A stretch of DNA of 64,000 nucleotides from Pantoea agglomerans NBRC 102470 (lineage in GTDB: Bacteria > Pseudomonadota > Gammaproteobacteria > Enterobacterales > Enterobacteriaceae): assembly GCF_001598475.1 (NCBI RefSeq), contig NZ_BCZA01000009.1, forward strand, positions 113,469-177,468, read 5' to 3'. Made by a program: the position numbers and the translations under genes. Positions 19,634 through 28,380 of the stretch are shown in pieces (positions within the stretch are counted from its first letter, which is position 1; the number at the start of each line of letters is the position of its first letter). The notes under the pieces were generated by a model. The model was not told the origin of the DNA. It ran no database searches and was given only the letters and a program-made list of their open reading frames with translations.

Positions 19634-22300
19634 ATGTCAGAACGTTTACACAATGACGTGGATCCGATTGAAACTCGTGACTGGCTACAGGCGATCGAAT
19701 CGGTCATCCGTGAAGAAGGTGTTGAACGTGCACAGTATCTGATTGATCAGGTACTGGGTGCAGCCCGCAAAGGCGGCGTAAACGTGGCTGCAGGATCTTC
19801 TGCAATCAGCAACTACATCAACTCTATTGCCGTTGAAGATGAACCCGATTATCCGGGCAATACCTCTCTTGAACGTCGTATCCGTTCCGCAATTCGCTGG
19901 AACGCCATCATGTCGGTGCTGCGCGCATCGAAGAAAGATCTGGAACTCGGCGGCCACATGTCCTCCTTCCAGTCTTCTGCGACGATTTATGAAGTGTGCT
20001 TCAACCACTTCTTCCGCGCGCGCAGTGAGAAGGATGGCGGCGATCTGGTCTATTTCCAGGGCCACATCTCTCCCGGCATCTATGCCCGTGCGTTCCTTGA
20101 AGGCCGCCTGACCGAAGACCAGATGAATAACTTCCGTCAGGAAGTTGACGGTAAAGGCCTCTCTTCTTATCCGCACCCGAAATTAATGCCGGAATTCTGG
20201 CAGTTCCCGACCGTATCAATGGGTCTGGGTCCGCTGTCGGCTATCTACCAGGCGAAGTTCCTGAAGTATCTGGAACACCGTGGCCTGAAAGATACCTCTG
20301 CTCAGACCGTTTACGCCTTCCTGGGTGACGGTGAGATGGATGAGCCAGAATCCAAAGGCGCGATCACCATCGCGACCCGTGAAAAACTGGATAACCTGGT
20401 CTTCATCATCAACTGCAACCTGCAGCGTCTGGATGGCCCGGTTACCGGTAATGGCAAGATCATCAACGAGCTGGAAGGCATCTTTGCCGGCGCTGGCTGG
20501 GAAGTGATCAAGGTCATCTGGGGCGGTCGCTGGGATGAGCTGCTGCGCAAAGATACCAGCGGCAAGCTGATTCAGCTGATGAACGAAACCGTCGACGGCG
20601 ACTACCAGACCTTCAAATCCCGTGATGGTGCCTATGTGCGTGAGCACTTCTTTGGTAAATATCCGGAAACCGCCGCGCTGGTTAAAGATCTGTCCGATGA
20701 TGAAATCTGGGCATTGAACCGTGGCGGCCACGATCCGAAGAAAATCTACGCGGCACTGAAAAAAGCGCAGGACACCAAAGGCAAGCCAGTACTGATCCTG
20801 GCGCATACCATCAAAGGTTATGGTATGGGCGACACCGCGGAAGGCAAAAACATTGCCCACCAGGTGAAGAAGATGAACATGGATGGCGTGCGCTATATCC
20901 GTGATCGCTTCAACGTGCCAGTTGCAGATGACAAAATTGAATCACTGCCGTACGTGACCTTTGAAAAGGGCTCTGAAGAGCACACGTATCTGCACGGTCA
21001 GCGTGAGAAGTTAGGCGGCTACCTGCCAACACGTCAGCCGAAGTTCACTGAAAAGCTGGAAATGCCAGCACTCGAAGAGTTCAGTGCGCTGCTGGATGAG
21101 CAGAACAAAGAGATCTCAACCACCATCGCCTTTGTGCGTGCCCTGAACGTGATGCTGAAGAACAAGTCGATCAAAGATCGCCTGGTTCCGATCCTCGCCG
21201 ATGAAGCGCGTACCTTTGGTATGGAAGGTCTGTTCCGTCAGATTGGTATCTACAGCCCGAACGGTCAGCAGTACACCCCGCAGGACCGCGAGCAGGTTGC
21301 TTACTACAAAGAAGACGAGAAAGGCCAGATTCTGCAGGAAGGGATCAACGAGCTGGGCGCAGGTTCATCCTGGCTGGCTGCGGCGACCTCTTACAGCACC
21401 AATAACCTGCCGATGATCCCGTTCTACATCTATTACTCGATGTTCGGCTTCCAGCGTATCGGCGATCTGATGTGGCTGGCGGGCGACCAACAGGCGCGCG
21501 GCTTCCTGGTCGGCGGCACCTCAGGTCGTACTACCCTGAACGGCGAAGGTTTGCAGCATGAAGATGGTCACAGCCACATTCAGTCGCTGACTATCCCGAA
21601 CTGTATCTCCTACGATCCTTCTTACGCCTATGAAGTCGCTGTCATCATGCATGACGGTCTGGTGCGTATGTATGGCGAAGCGCAGGAGAACGTTTACTAC
21701 TACATCACCACGCTGAACGAAAACTACCATATGCCAGCAATGCCCGCTGGTGCAGAAGAGGGTATCCGTAAGGGTATCTACAAACTGGAAACGGTAGACG
21801 GCAGCAAAGGCAAAGTGCAGCTGCTGGGCTCAGGTTCTATCCTGCGTCATGTGCGTGAAGCTGCGCAGATCCTGGCGAAAGATTACGGTATCGGCTCTGA
21901 TGTCTACAGCGTCACCTCGTTCACTGAACTGGCACGTGATGGCCAGGATTGTGAGCGCTGGAACATGCTGCATCCGACAGAAGAAGCGCGCGTACCTTAC
22001 ATCGCTCAGGTGATGAACGACGCACCTGCTGTCGCCTCAACTGACTACATGAAACTGTTCGCTGAGCAGGTTCGTAGCTATGTCCCGGCCAGCGATTATC
22101 GCGTACTGGGTACCGATGGCTTTGGTCGCTCTGACAGCCGTGAGAACCTGCGTCATCACTTTGAAGTTGATGCATCTTATGTGGTGGTTGCCGCGCTGGG
22201 TGAGCTGGCTAAACGCGGCGAGATCGAGAAGAAAGTGGTGGCCGACGCGATCACCCGATTCAATATCGATGCCGATAAAGTTAACCCGCGTCTGGCTTAA
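19634..22300 (+). CDS. aceE: Pyruvate dehydrogenase E1 component AceE
   Basis: AceE is the homodimeric thiamine diphosphate enzyme that decarboxylates pyruvate and acetylates the E2 lipoyl groups. The 888 residues compare with 887 in E. coli. The N-terminal segment [17 protein letters not shown] binds E2. The ThDP motif begins [14 protein letters not shown] and ends in NLVFIINCN. Other conserved parts include [16 protein letters not shown] and [18 protein letters not shown]. It follows pdhR after about 100 bp and precedes aceF by 14 bp. Confidence 0.99.
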   Translation: MSERLHNDVDPIETRDWLQAIESVIREEGVERAQYLIDQVLGAARKGGVNVAAGSSAISNYINSIAVEDEPDYPGNTSLERRIRSAIRWNAIMSVLRASKKDLELGGHMSSFQSSATIYEVCFNHFFRARSEKDGGDLVYFQGHISPGIYARAFLEGRLTEDQMNNFRQEVDGKGLSSYPHPKLMPEFWQFPTVSMGLGPLSAIYQAKFLKYLEHRGLKDTSAQTVYAFLGDGEMDEPESKGAITIATREKLDNLVFIINCNLQRLDGPVTGNGKIINELEGIFAGAGWEVIKVIWGGRWDELLRKDTSGKLIQLMNETVDGDYQTFKSRDGAYVREHFFGKYPETAALVKDLSDDEIWALNRGGHDPKKIYAALKKAQDTKGKPVLILAHTIKGYGMGDTAEGKNIAHQVKKMNMDGVRYIRDRFNVPVADDKIESLPYVTFEKGSEEHTYLHGQREKLGGYLPTRQPKFTEKLEMPALEEFSALLDEQNKEISTTIAFVRALNVMLKNKSIKDRLVPILADEARTFGMEGLFRQIGIYSPNGQQYTPQDREQVAYYKEDEKGQILQEGINELGAGSSWLAAATSYSTNNLPMIPFYIYYSMFGFQRIGDLMWLAGDQQARGFLVGGTSGRTTLNGEGLQHEDGHSHIQSLTIPNCISYDPSYAYEVAVIMHDGLVRMYGEAQENVYYYITTLNENYHMPAMPAGAEEGIRKGIYKLETVDGSKGKVQLLGSGSILRHVREAAQILAKDYGIGSDVYSVTSFTELARDGQDCERWNMLHPTEEARVPYIAQVMNDAPAVASTDYMKLFAEQVRSYVPASDYRVLGTDGFGRSDSRENLRHHFEVDASYVVVAALGELAKRGEIEKKVVADAITRFNIDADKVNPRLA

Positions 22301-22314
22301 GAGGTAATAGAGTA

Positions 22315-24216
22315 ATGGCTATCGAAATTAAGGTACCGGATATCGGGTCTGACGAAGTTGAAGTCACCGAGATTCTGGTGAAAGTTGGCGACAAGGTGGA
22401 AGCCGAGCAGTCGCTGATCACCGTGGAAGGCGACAAAGCCTCAATGGAAGTGCCGTCGCCGCAGGCTGGCGTAGTGAAAGAGATCAAAATCTCTACCGGT
22501 GACAAAGTTGAGACCGGCTCACTGATCATGGTGTTTGATGCTGAAGGCGCTGCGGAAGCAGCACCTGCCGCCGCCGAAGAGAAAAAAGCGGACGCGGCGC
22601 CAGCGCCAGCCGCTGCTGCGGCCACTGCCAGCAAAGAAGTGGCTGTGCCGGATATCGGCGGTGACGAAGTTGAAGTCACTGAGATTCTGGTTAAGGTTGG
22701 CGACAAAGTCGAAGCCGAGCAGTCACTGATTGTGGTGGAAGGCGATAAAGCGTCGATGGAAGTCCCGGCTCCGTTCGCGGGTGTGGTCAAAGAGATCACT
22801 ATTTCCACCGGCGACAAGGTCAGCACCGGTTCAGCCATCATGGTCTTTGAAGCAGAAGGCGCAGCACCGGCCTCTGACGCGAAGCCAGAAGTGAAAGAAG
22901 AAGCGGCATCGGCACCTGCCGCGGCTGCAGGCGCCAAAGACGTTAACGTCCCGGATATCGGCGGTGATGAAGTTGAAGTTACCGAGATTCTGGTCAAAGT
23001 TGGCGACAAAGTTGAAGCTGAGCAGTCACTGATTGTGGTTGAAGGCGACAAAGCCTCTATGGAAGTGCCTGCGCCGTTTGCAGGTACCGTCAAAGAGCTG
23101 AAAGTGGCGACCGGCGATAAAGTCAGCACCGGCTCACTGATCATGGTGTTCGAAGTCGAAGGTGCTGCTCCGGCTGCCCCTGCGGCCGCGAAACAGGAAG
23201 CCGCACCGGCCCCTGCTGCCAAATCTGAAGCTAAAGCCGCGGCACCCGCTCCAGCTAAAGCGGAAAGCAAAGGTGAGTTCGCAGAGAACGACGCTTACGT
23301 TCACGCTACCCCGGTGATCCGTCGCCTGGCGCGCGAGTTCGGTGTTAACCTGGCGAAAGTCAAAGGCACCGGCCGTAAAGGTCGCATTCTGAAAGAAGAC
23401 GTGCAGACTTACGTGAAAGAGGCCGTGAAACGCGCTGAAGCAGCACCAGCTGCAGCCAGCGGTGGCGGTCTGCCAGGCATGCTGCCATGGCCGAAAGTTG
23501 ATTTTAGTAAGTTTGGCGAAATCGAAGAAGTCGAACTGGGTCGTATCCAGAAAATTTCTGGCGCGAACCTGAGCCGTAACTGGGTAATGATCCCGCACGT
23601 TACGCATTTCGACAAAACCGATATCACCGATCTGGAAGCCTTCCGTAAGCAGCAGAATGCTGAAGCAGAGAAGCGTAAGCTGGATGTGAAGTACACCCCG
23701 GTGGTGTTCATCATGAAAGCGGTCGCGGCGGCGCTTGAGCAGATGCCACGCTTCAACAGCTCGCTGTCTGAAGATGCGCAGAAACTGACGCTGAAAAAAT
23801 ATATCAACATCGGTGTGGCGGTTGATACGCCAAATGGCCTGGTAGTTCCGGTCTTTAAAGACGTGAACAAGAAAGGCATCACCGAGCTGTCGCGTGAACT
23901 GATGGCGATTTCGAAGAAAGCGCGTGACGGTAAGCTGACAGCGGGCGACATGCAGGGCGGATGTTTCACCATCTCCAGCCTGGGCGGCCTGGGCACCACG
24001 CACTTCGCGCCAATCGTGAACGCGCCGGAAGTGGCTATCCTGGGTGTCTCTAAATCGGCGATGGAGCCGGTGTGGAACGGTAAAGAGTTTACTCCGCGTC
24101 TGATGATGCCGATTTCTCTCTCCTTCGACCACCGCGTAATCGACGGTGCTGATGGTGCGCGATTCATCACCATCATCGGCAATATGTTGTCTGACATTCG
24201 TCGTTTAGTTATGTAA
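22315..24216 (+). CDS. aceF: Dihydrolipoyl acetyltransferase AceF (E2, three lipoyl domains)
   Basis: AceF forms the core of the pyruvate dehydrogenase complex and transfers acetyl from lipoamide to CoA. The 633-residue protein has three lipoyl domains, each with a GDKASMEVP site; the modified lysines are Lys41, Lys145 and Lys246. Alanine/proline-rich swinging linkers join them. A peripheral subunit-binding domain ([20 protein letters not shown]) comes next, then the catalytic domain ending [14 protein letters not shown] with His606 and Asp610. Length and domain number match E. coli (630). Confidence 0.99.
   Translation: MAIEIKVPDIGSDEVEVTEILVKVGDKVEAEQSLITVEGDKASMEVPSPQAGVVKEIKISTGDKVETGSLIMVFDAEGAAEAAPAAAEEKKADAAPAPAAAAATASKEVAVPDIGGDEVEVTEILVKVGDKVEAEQSLIVVEGDKASMEVPAPFAGVVKEITISTGDKVSTGSAIMVFEAEGAAPASDAKPEVKEEAASAPAAAAGAKDVNVPDIGGDEVEVTEILVKVGDKVEAEQSLIVVEGDKASMEVPAPFAGTVKELKVATGDKVSTGSLIMVFEVEGAAPAAPAAAKQEAAPAPAAKSEAKAAAPAPAKAESKGEFAENDAYVHATPVIRRLAREFGVNLAKVKGTGRKGRILKEDVQTYVKEAVKRAEAAPAAASGGGLPGMLPWPKVDFSKFGEIEEVELGRIQKISGANLSRNWVMIPHVTHFDKTDITDLEAFRKQQNAEAEKRKLDVKYTPVVFIMKAVAAALEQMPRFNSSLSEDAQKLTLKKYINIGVAVDTPNGLVVPVFKDVNKKGITELSRELMAISKKARDGKLTAGDMQGGCFTISSLGGLGTTHFAPIVNAPEVAILGVSKSAMEPVWNGKEFTPRLMMPISLSFDHRVIDGADGARFITIIGNMLSDIRRLVM
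22339..23070 (+). repeat. Three in-gene lipoyl-domain repeats of aceF
   Basis: The most conserved part of each lipoyl domain lies at 22339-22455, 22651-22767 and 22954-23070. The three are very similar at DNA level, all encoding [20 protein letters not shown]. Such close copies can recombine to change lipoyl number. Three copies is the E. coli state. Confidence 0.9.
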
Positions 24217-24224
24217 ATGTAAAG

Positions 24225-24246
24225 AAGGCCGGCGGAAGCCGGCCTT
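24225..24246 (+). terminator. GC-rich hairpin between aceF and lpd
   Basis: AAGGCCGGC (24225-24233), loop GGAA, GCCGGCCTT (24238-24246). The stem is nine perfect pairs with no T-run. It may stabilise the aceEF transcript end or partially terminate; lpd in E. coli also has its own promoter. Confidence 0.6.
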
Positions 24247-24376
24247 CCTGTAACGATTCGTCGCGCCGCGGTTGGCAGTTTGTTAACAATTCTGTAAACT
24301 CTTGCGGTGAAAGTCCCGGTGGAACAAGGGCATTATAAGAAAGTCTGACCCGCCGGATATCAATTAAGAGGTCATG

Positions 24377-25801
24377 ATGAGTACAGAGATTAAAACCCAG
24401 GTCGTAGTACTTGGGGCAGGTCCTGCAGGTTACTCTGCAGCCTTCCGTTGTGCGGATTTAGGTCTGGAAACCGTACTGGTAGAGCGTTACAGCACCCTGG
24501 GTGGTGTTTGTCTGAACGTCGGTTGTATCCCATCTAAAGCGCTGCTGCACGTTGCTAAAGTGATTGAAGAGGCGAAAGCCCTTGAAGAGCACGGCATTGT
24601 GTTTGGCCAGCCATCTACTGATATCAACAAGATTCGCAGCTGGAAAGAGAAGGTTATCAACCAGTTGACTGGCGGCCTGTCAGGAATGGCAAAAGGTCGT
24701 AAAGTCACCGTGGTTAACGGCCTCGGCAAATTCACCGGTGCTAACACCCTGGTGGTTGAAGGAGAAGGCGGCGCGACCACCATCAACTTCGATAATGCCA
24801 TTATCGCTGCGGGTTCACGTCCAATCGAACTGCCATTCATTCCACATGAAGATCCACGCGTCTGGGACTCTACCGATGCGCTGGAACTGAAAGAAGTGCC
24901 GAAGCGCTTGCTGGTCATGGGCGGCGGCATCATCGGTCTGGAAATGGCGACGGTTTATCATGCGCTGGGTTCAGAGATTGATGTGGTTGAGATGTTCGAC
25001 CAGGTTATCCCGGCTGCGGATAAAGACGTGGTGAAAGTCTTTACCAAGAAAATCAGCAAGAAATTTAACCTGATGCTGGAAACCAAAGTGACCGCCGTTG
25101 AAGCAAAAGACGATGGCATTTACGTTTCAATGGAAGGTAAAAAAGCACCAGGCGAAGCGCAGCGTTATGACGCGGTGCTGGTGGCGATCGGTCGTGTGCC
25201 GAACGGTAAAGGTCTGGATGCCGGTAAAGCGGGCGTGGAAGTGGACGATCGCGGCTTCATTCGCGTCGACAAGCAGATGCGCACCAACGTGCCACACATC
25301 TATGCTATCGGCGACATTGTCGGTCAGCCAATGCTGGCGCACAAAGGCGTGCACGAAGGCCACGTGGCGGCAGAAGTGATCTCCGGTCTGAAGCACTACT
25401 TCGATCCGAAAGTGATCCCTTCAATTGCCTATACTGAGCCAGAAGTTGCCTGGGTCGGTCTGACCGAGAAAGAAGCGAAAGAGAAGGGCATCAGCTACGA
25501 GACCTCCACCTTCCCGTGGGCAGCCTCAGGCCGTGCTATCGCTTCTGATTGTGCAGACGGTATGACCAAACTGATTTTCGACAAAGAGACGCACCGGATT
25601 ATTGGTGGCGCGATTGTCGGTACTAACGGCGGCGAGCTGTTAGGCGAAATCGGTCTGGCGATTGAGATGGGTTGTGATGCGGAAGATATTGCGCTGACCA
25701 TCCACGCTCACCCGACCCTGCATGAGTCAGTCGGTCTGGCGGCAGAAATCTTCGAAGGCAGCATCACCGATCTGCCTAACGCAAAAGCGAAGAAGAAATA
25801 A
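24377..25801 (+). CDS. lpd: Dihydrolipoyl dehydrogenase Lpd (E3)
   Basis: Lpd is the FAD enzyme that reoxidises dihydrolipoamide in the pyruvate and 2-oxoglutarate dehydrogenase complexes and the glycine cleavage system. The 474 residues match E. coli. The FAD-binding GAGPAGYSAA motif, the redox pair Cys45/Cys50 (GGVCLNVGC), the NAD-binding GGGIIGLEMA and the C-terminal HAHPTLHES base motif are present. The second ATG of a tandem pair (24377) is chosen because AAGAGG ends five bases before it. It lies 160 bp from aceF and ends at a strong terminator. Confidence 0.99.
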   Translation: MSTEIKTQVVVLGAGPAGYSAAFRCADLGLETVLVERYSTLGGVCLNVGCIPSKALLHVAKVIEEAKALEEHGIVFGQPSTDINKIRSWKEKVINQLTGGLSGMAKGRKVTVVNGLGKFTGANTLVVEGEGGATTINFDNAIIAAGSRPIELPFIPHEDPRVWDSTDALELKEVPKRLLVMGGGIIGLEMATVYHALGSEIDVVEMFDQVIPAADKDVVKVFTKKISKKFNLMLETKVTAVEAKDDGIYVSMEGKKAPGEAQRYDAVLVAIGRVPNGKGLDAGKAGVEVDDRGFIRVDKQMRTNVPHIYAIGDIVGQPMLAHKGVHEGHVAAEVISGLKHYFDPKVIPSIAYTEPEVAWVGLTEKEAKEKGISYETSTFPWAASGRAIASDCADGMTKLIFDKETHRIIGGAIVGTNGGELLGEIGLAIEMGCDAEDIALTIHAHPTLHESVGLAAEIFEGSITDLPNAKAKKK

Positions 25802-25819
25802 CTTTCTGCTACTAAAGAA

Positions 25820-25848
25820 AAAAGCTCCCGTTATGGGGGCTTTTTTTT
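25820..25848 (+). terminator. Rho-independent terminator of the pdh operon
   Basis: AAGCTCCC, loop GTTAT, GGGGGCTT with one G-T pair, then eight T ending at 25848. This is a strong intrinsic terminator and marks the left border of the accessory pocket. Confidence 0.9.
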
Positions 25849-25885
25849 CGCCTGGAGTTTGGTGCTGTATGGCAAGAATCGATTT

Positions 25886-25950
25886 GGGTTAAGACTAAAG
25901 GTAACCCCAATAACCCTGAAAACGTTGCCTGTGAGAGTTATTAGAGTTAT
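25886..25950 (+). promoter_or_regulatory. Repeats upstream of hicA, possible HicB operator
   Basis: An inverted pair GGGTTA (25886-25891) / TAACCC (25902-25907), with a second TAACCC at 25911-25916. A direct repeat AGAGTTAT occurs at 25934-25941 and 25943-25950. They sit 35-100 bp before the hicA ATG. HicB-type antitoxins commonly autorepress by binding repeats here; binding is inferred only. Confidence 0.4.
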
Positions 25951-25983
25951 CGTGCTTTCATCGGGACGCGACAGGACACAGGG

Positions 25984-26163
25984 ATGGATAGCAGCACGTT
26001 AATTTCCGAAATGAAGGCTGATGGCTGGGTTCTGACAGGGATAAACGGTAGCCATCACCATTTCACACATCCGACAAAACCGGGGCTGGTTACAGTACCC
26101 CATCCTAAAAAAGACTTACCGATCGGTACGGTAAAGAGCATCAGGAAACAAGCGAGAATTTAA
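25984..26163 (+). CDS. hicA: HicA-type mRNA interferase toxin
   Basis: A 59-residue protein beginning MDSSTLISEMKADGWVLTG. HicA toxins are small double-stranded-RNA-binding-fold proteins that cleave mRNA and stop growth. The hallmark GSHHHF (His24-26) contains the catalytic histidine, followed by the strand LVTVPHPKKDLPIGTVKSIR. A GGG precedes the ATG; the product starts only 26 bases before hicB. The toxin-first order is the usual hicAB layout. The gene appears intact. Confidence 0.92.
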   Translation: MDSSTLISEMKADGWVLTGINGSHHHFTHPTKPGLVTVPHPKKDLPIGTVKSIRKQARI

Positions 26164-26189
26164 TCCCGCTTGCCCGTAGAGGTATGAAT

Positions 26190-26615
26190 ATGTTTTATCC
26201 AATCGCGATTGAAGCGGGTGATCACGAACACGCATACGGCGTAATCGTTCCCGATTTACCAGGGTGTTTCTCTGCCGGGGATACTCTTGATGAAGCCATT
26301 AAAAACGCCAAAGAGGCTATCACAGGGCATATCGAATTATGTGTAGAACTCGGTCATGAGATCCCTGCCGTGTCCACCATTGAGACTCTGGCCACGAATC
26401 CTGAATATCAGGGTTATATCTGGGCATTGGTTGATGTAGATGTCATTCGCTTGCTGGGCGGCTCTGAAAAAATCAATGTCACTTTACCCAGGTCGTTAAT
26501 TGATCGGATTGATCGTTGTGTGGCTTCACACCCCGAATACAAAAGTCGCTCGGGCTTTCTGGCTCAGGTAGCGCTTGAGCGTATTACTGCTCCGATTAAC
26601 AGGCCTCAAAAGTAA
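26190..26615 (+). CDS. hicB: HicB-type antitoxin
   Basis: A 141-residue antitoxin pairing with the upstream HicA. The N-terminal half is the degenerate RNase-H-like HicB fold (YGVIVPDLPGCFSAGDTLDE). The C-terminal part, INVTLPRSLIDRIDRCV then SGFLAQVALERI, looks like a ribbon-helix-helix DNA-binding domain, so it can autoregulate. The ATG at 26190 is preferred over 26184 because AGAGG (26178-26182) sits seven bases before it but only one before the earlier ATG. The gene is intact and follows hicA by 26 bp. Confidence 0.93.
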   Translation: MFYPIAIEAGDHEHAYGVIVPDLPGCFSAGDTLDEAIKNAKEAITGHIELCVELGHEIPAVSTIETLATNPEYQGYIWALVDVDVIRLLGGSEKINVTLPRSLIDRIDRCVASHPEYKSRSGFLAQVALERITAPINRPQK

Positions 26616-26696
26616 GTCCGCGTGATAGCTAAATTTATTGGTGGCAGAGGAATCAAAAGGCACCGTTTATGAGTTTTTACCCCTTAAGCCGTTGCC

Positions 26697-26837
26697 ATGA
26701 TCTTTCTCCCGTATGGTCAGGTTGATGTCTTTGATGATGCTTTTATCCAGATTGATAAAACCGGCGTAAGAATGCATATTCCGGTGAATCTGGATGGACT
26801 GCTGCTGATTCTCTTCCTGACTCTTATAAATCAGTGA
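26697..26837 (+). other. Small unrecognised reading frame
   Basis: A 46-codon frame (start MIFLPYGQVDVFDDAF, hydrophobic end LLLILFLTLINQ) lies between hicB and the CRISPR-like repeat. A second short frame starting at 26669 overlaps it out of register. No clear ribosome binding site is seen. I do not recognise it; it may be the tail of a lost gene rather than a functional peptide. Confidence 0.25.
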
Positions 26838-26922
26838 GTTACTGATCTTTAAATACGTGAATTTAGTGGTGATTTTTTTATGAAGGTAAAATCATCATAT
26901 TTTACAGCTACATACATTAAGA
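26838..26922 (+). promoter_or_regulatory. AT-rich CRISPR leader-like sequence
   Basis: The 85 bp before the CRISPR-like repeat are strongly AT-rich. They include GTGGTGATTTTTTTATGAAGG, cut here at 20 bases as GTGGTGATTTTTTTATGAAG. Enterobacterial type I-E leaders are AT-rich and carry a similar GGTGG/T-run stretch before the first repeat. The resemblance is from memory and was not aligned. Confidence 0.45.
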
Positions 26923-26951
26923 GTGTTCCCCGCTCAAGCGGGGATAAACCG
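26923..26951 (+). CRISPR. Solitary type I-E CRISPR repeat (relic array)
   Basis: These 29 bp begin GTGTTCCCCGC and end GCGGGGATAAACCG, the length and sequence type of enterobacterial I-E repeats. The halves CCCCGCT and AGCGGGG form the usual 7 bp stem. Only one intact copy exists in the window. After 33 bp, a spacer-sized interval, GTGATCCCC at 26985-26993 resembles the start of a second repeat that then diverges. No cas genes are present nearby. It is best read as the leader end of a collapsed array. Confidence 0.75.
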
Positions 26952-26984
26952 CATTGATGATGGAGGTGGGCAGACATCTGGCCT

Positions 26985-26993
26985 GTGATCCCC
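26985..26993 (+). repeat. Possible truncated second CRISPR repeat
   Basis: GTGATCCCC matches the first nine bases of the intact repeat at eight positions and lies one spacer length (33 bp) downstream of it. The following bases do not match. Nine bases is short, so chance is possible; the spacing is the main support. Confidence 0.3.
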
Positions 26994-27022
26994 TACGAAT
27001 GTGAATATCAGAGTCAGGCCCG

Positions 27023-27952
27023 ATGAAAAAAAAGAACAGCACTCCCACACCTCACGATGCCACTTTCCGCCAGTTTCTCTCACAGCCGGACATTGCCCGC
27101 GACTTCATGGAACTGCATCTGCCCGCCGAACTGCGCGCTATATGCGACCTCAGCACCCTGAAACTTGAATCCGGTTCGTTCGTTGAAGACGATCTTCGCC
27201 AGTATTTCAGCGATATCCTCTACAGCCTGAAGACCAGTAACGGGGATGGGTACATACACGTCCTGGTTGAGCATCAGTCTACGCCGGACAGGCATATGGC
27301 ATTCAGGCTGATGCGATACGCTGTGGCGGCTATGCACCGCCACCTTGAAGCGGGCCATAAGCAGCTGCCGCTGGTTATACCGGTACTGTTCTATACCGGC
27401 AAACGCAGCCCTTATCCGTATTCAACACGCTGGCTCGACGAATTTGAAGACCCTTCGCTGGCGGAAAACCTCTATGGCAGCGCCTTTCCACTGGTGGATG
27501 TCACGGTGATCCCGGATGAGGAAATCATGGGGCACCGCAGCATGGCGGCGCTGACGCTGTTACAGAAGCACATTCATCAGCGTGACATCGCGACTCTCAC
27601 CGATCGGCTGGCCACGTTACTGATGGCTGATTATCTTTCTTCACCCCAGGTAACAGCGCTGATACACTATTTACTGCAGGCAGGCGAGTCGGCTGACTCC
27701 GAAGCCTTCGTGCGCGAACTGGCACAGCGAGTGCCGCAACACGGAGACGCACTTATGACCATCGCACAGCAGCTGGAGCAGAAGGGCATCGAGAAAGGTA
27801 TTCAGCTTGGTGAACAGCGTGGAATCGAGAAAGGCCGAAATGAAGGCAAACTCGAGGTTGCCCGCACTATGCTGCAGAACGGCATCGACCGTAACACCGT
27901 CATGAAAATGACCGGTCTCTCAGAAGATGAACTTTCACAGATCCGTCACTGA
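27023..27952 (+). CDS. Rpn-family recombination-promoting nuclease (PD-(D/E)XK, transposase_31-like)
   Basis: This 309-residue protein is of the Rpn/YhgA family: PD-(D/E)XK DNA endonucleases first annotated as transposases, later linked to RecA-independent recombination and phage defence. The start PHDATFRQFLSQPDIARDF is diagnostic. The nuclease core has Asp64 (YFSDILYSL) and Glu83/Gln85 (VLVEHQS). The C-terminus has Glu/Gly/Lys-rich repeats (QKGIEKGIQLGEQRGIEKG) and a small helical end, GLSEDELSQI. A second start at 27755 likely yields a separate C-terminal product. No flanking inverted repeats were found, so it is not a demonstrable insertion sequence. Confidence 0.88.
   Translation: MKKKNSTPTPHDATFRQFLSQPDIARDFMELHLPAELRAICDLSTLKLESGSFVEDDLRQYFSDILYSLKTSNGDGYIHVLVEHQSTPDRHMAFRLMRYAVAAMHRHLEAGHKQLPLVIPVLFYTGKRSPYPYSTRWLDEFEDPSLAENLYGSAFPLVDVTVIPDEEIMGHRSMAALTLLQKHIHQRDIATLTDRLATLLMADYLSSPQVTALIHYLLQAGESADSEAFVRELAQRVPQHGDALMTIAQQLEQKGIEKGIQLGEQRGIEKGRNEGKLEVARTMLQNGIDRNTVMKMTGLSEDELSQIRH
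27755..27952 (+). CDS. Probable intragenic C-terminal Rpn antitoxin (in-frame internal start)
   Basis: An in-frame ATG at codon 245 of the rpn gene is preceded by GGAG (27743-27746) with an eight-base spacer, a better site than that of the full-length gene. It would give a 65-residue peptide beginning MTIAQQLEQKGIEKG. Rpn genes in E. coli express a short C-terminal protein from such an internal start, which blocks the toxicity of the full-length nuclease. The same layout is visible here. Expression is inferred. Confidence 0.6.
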   Translation: MTIAQQLEQKGIEKGIQLGEQRGIEKGRNEGKLEVARTMLQNGIDRNTVMKMTGLSEDELSQIRH

Positions 27953-27983
27953 TTTTGATGTCAGAAAACGGCTCGGCAACGTA

Positions 27984-28004
27984 AAGCCCTGCACTACAGG
28001 GCTT
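27984..28004 (+). terminator. Hairpin after the rpn gene
   Basis: AAGCCCTG, loop CACTA, CAGGGCTT: eight perfect pairs 32 bp after the rpn stop. No T-run follows on the + strand. It probably marks the transcript end. Confidence 0.5.
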
Positions 28005-28050
28005 AACAAATTTAATGAAACGCAGGCGCTGCTCATCAGACAGTGCGCTG

Positions 28051-28361
28051 ATGCAGTCTCCCGGGTTAACTGACTATAAGTACGAGCGTGCTTTTCTGCC
28101 ATTCCCGAAACTCATCACAAAGCAATTCGACTGTTATGACAAAATTACCGGGTCTCCTGGCTGAAACATCAGGATAGGTGGCGCTCCTGGGAGGAAGCGA
28201 AGAGGGCTGCAGATCAGCAGGGCATAACCTTCCTGGATGCTAAAATTCAGGGTTCGGCTAAGGTCTGGCTTATCCCTTTCACTGTTTCCAGTAAACCCGA
28301 TAAAACACAATATGGGATGCTGGACGGTGGCACTCTGACAGTCAAATTCTCAGAAGATTAG
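28051..28361 (+). pseudogene. Frameshifted unrecognised gene
   Basis: A frame opens at ATG 28051 (MQSPGLTDYKYERAFLPFPK) and hits a stop at 28162-28164. A second frame with no start opens at 28140 (NYRVSWLKHQDRWRSWEEAK) and runs to TAG at 28359-28361. It ends YGMLDGGTLTVKFSED. The two join sensibly near 28140 if one base was gained or lost, giving about 100 residues. No family is recognised. Flanking debris between 28005 and 28050 has no clear gene. Confidence 0.45.
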
Positions 28362-28380
28362 GCAGCAAGCTAACCTTCAT

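Noticed and set aside
22339..23070. Lipoyl repeats as a tandem-repeat element
   Set aside because: They are explained as the normal three lipoyl domains of E2.
22281..23270. Long open frame on the - strand opposite aceF, about 330 codons
   Set aside because: Low-complexity Ser/Thr/Ala translation mirrors the three lipoyl repeats. It is a codon-bias shadow of a certain gene and has no ribosome binding site or homology.
23134..24132. Second long - strand frame opposite the aceF catalytic region
   Set aside because: His/Phe/Arg-rich translation typical of antisense frames; aceF on the other strand is unambiguous.
27023..27952. Complete insertion sequence around the Rpn gene
   Set aside because: Older annotation calls such proteins transposases, but no terminal inverted repeats or target duplication were found at either side.
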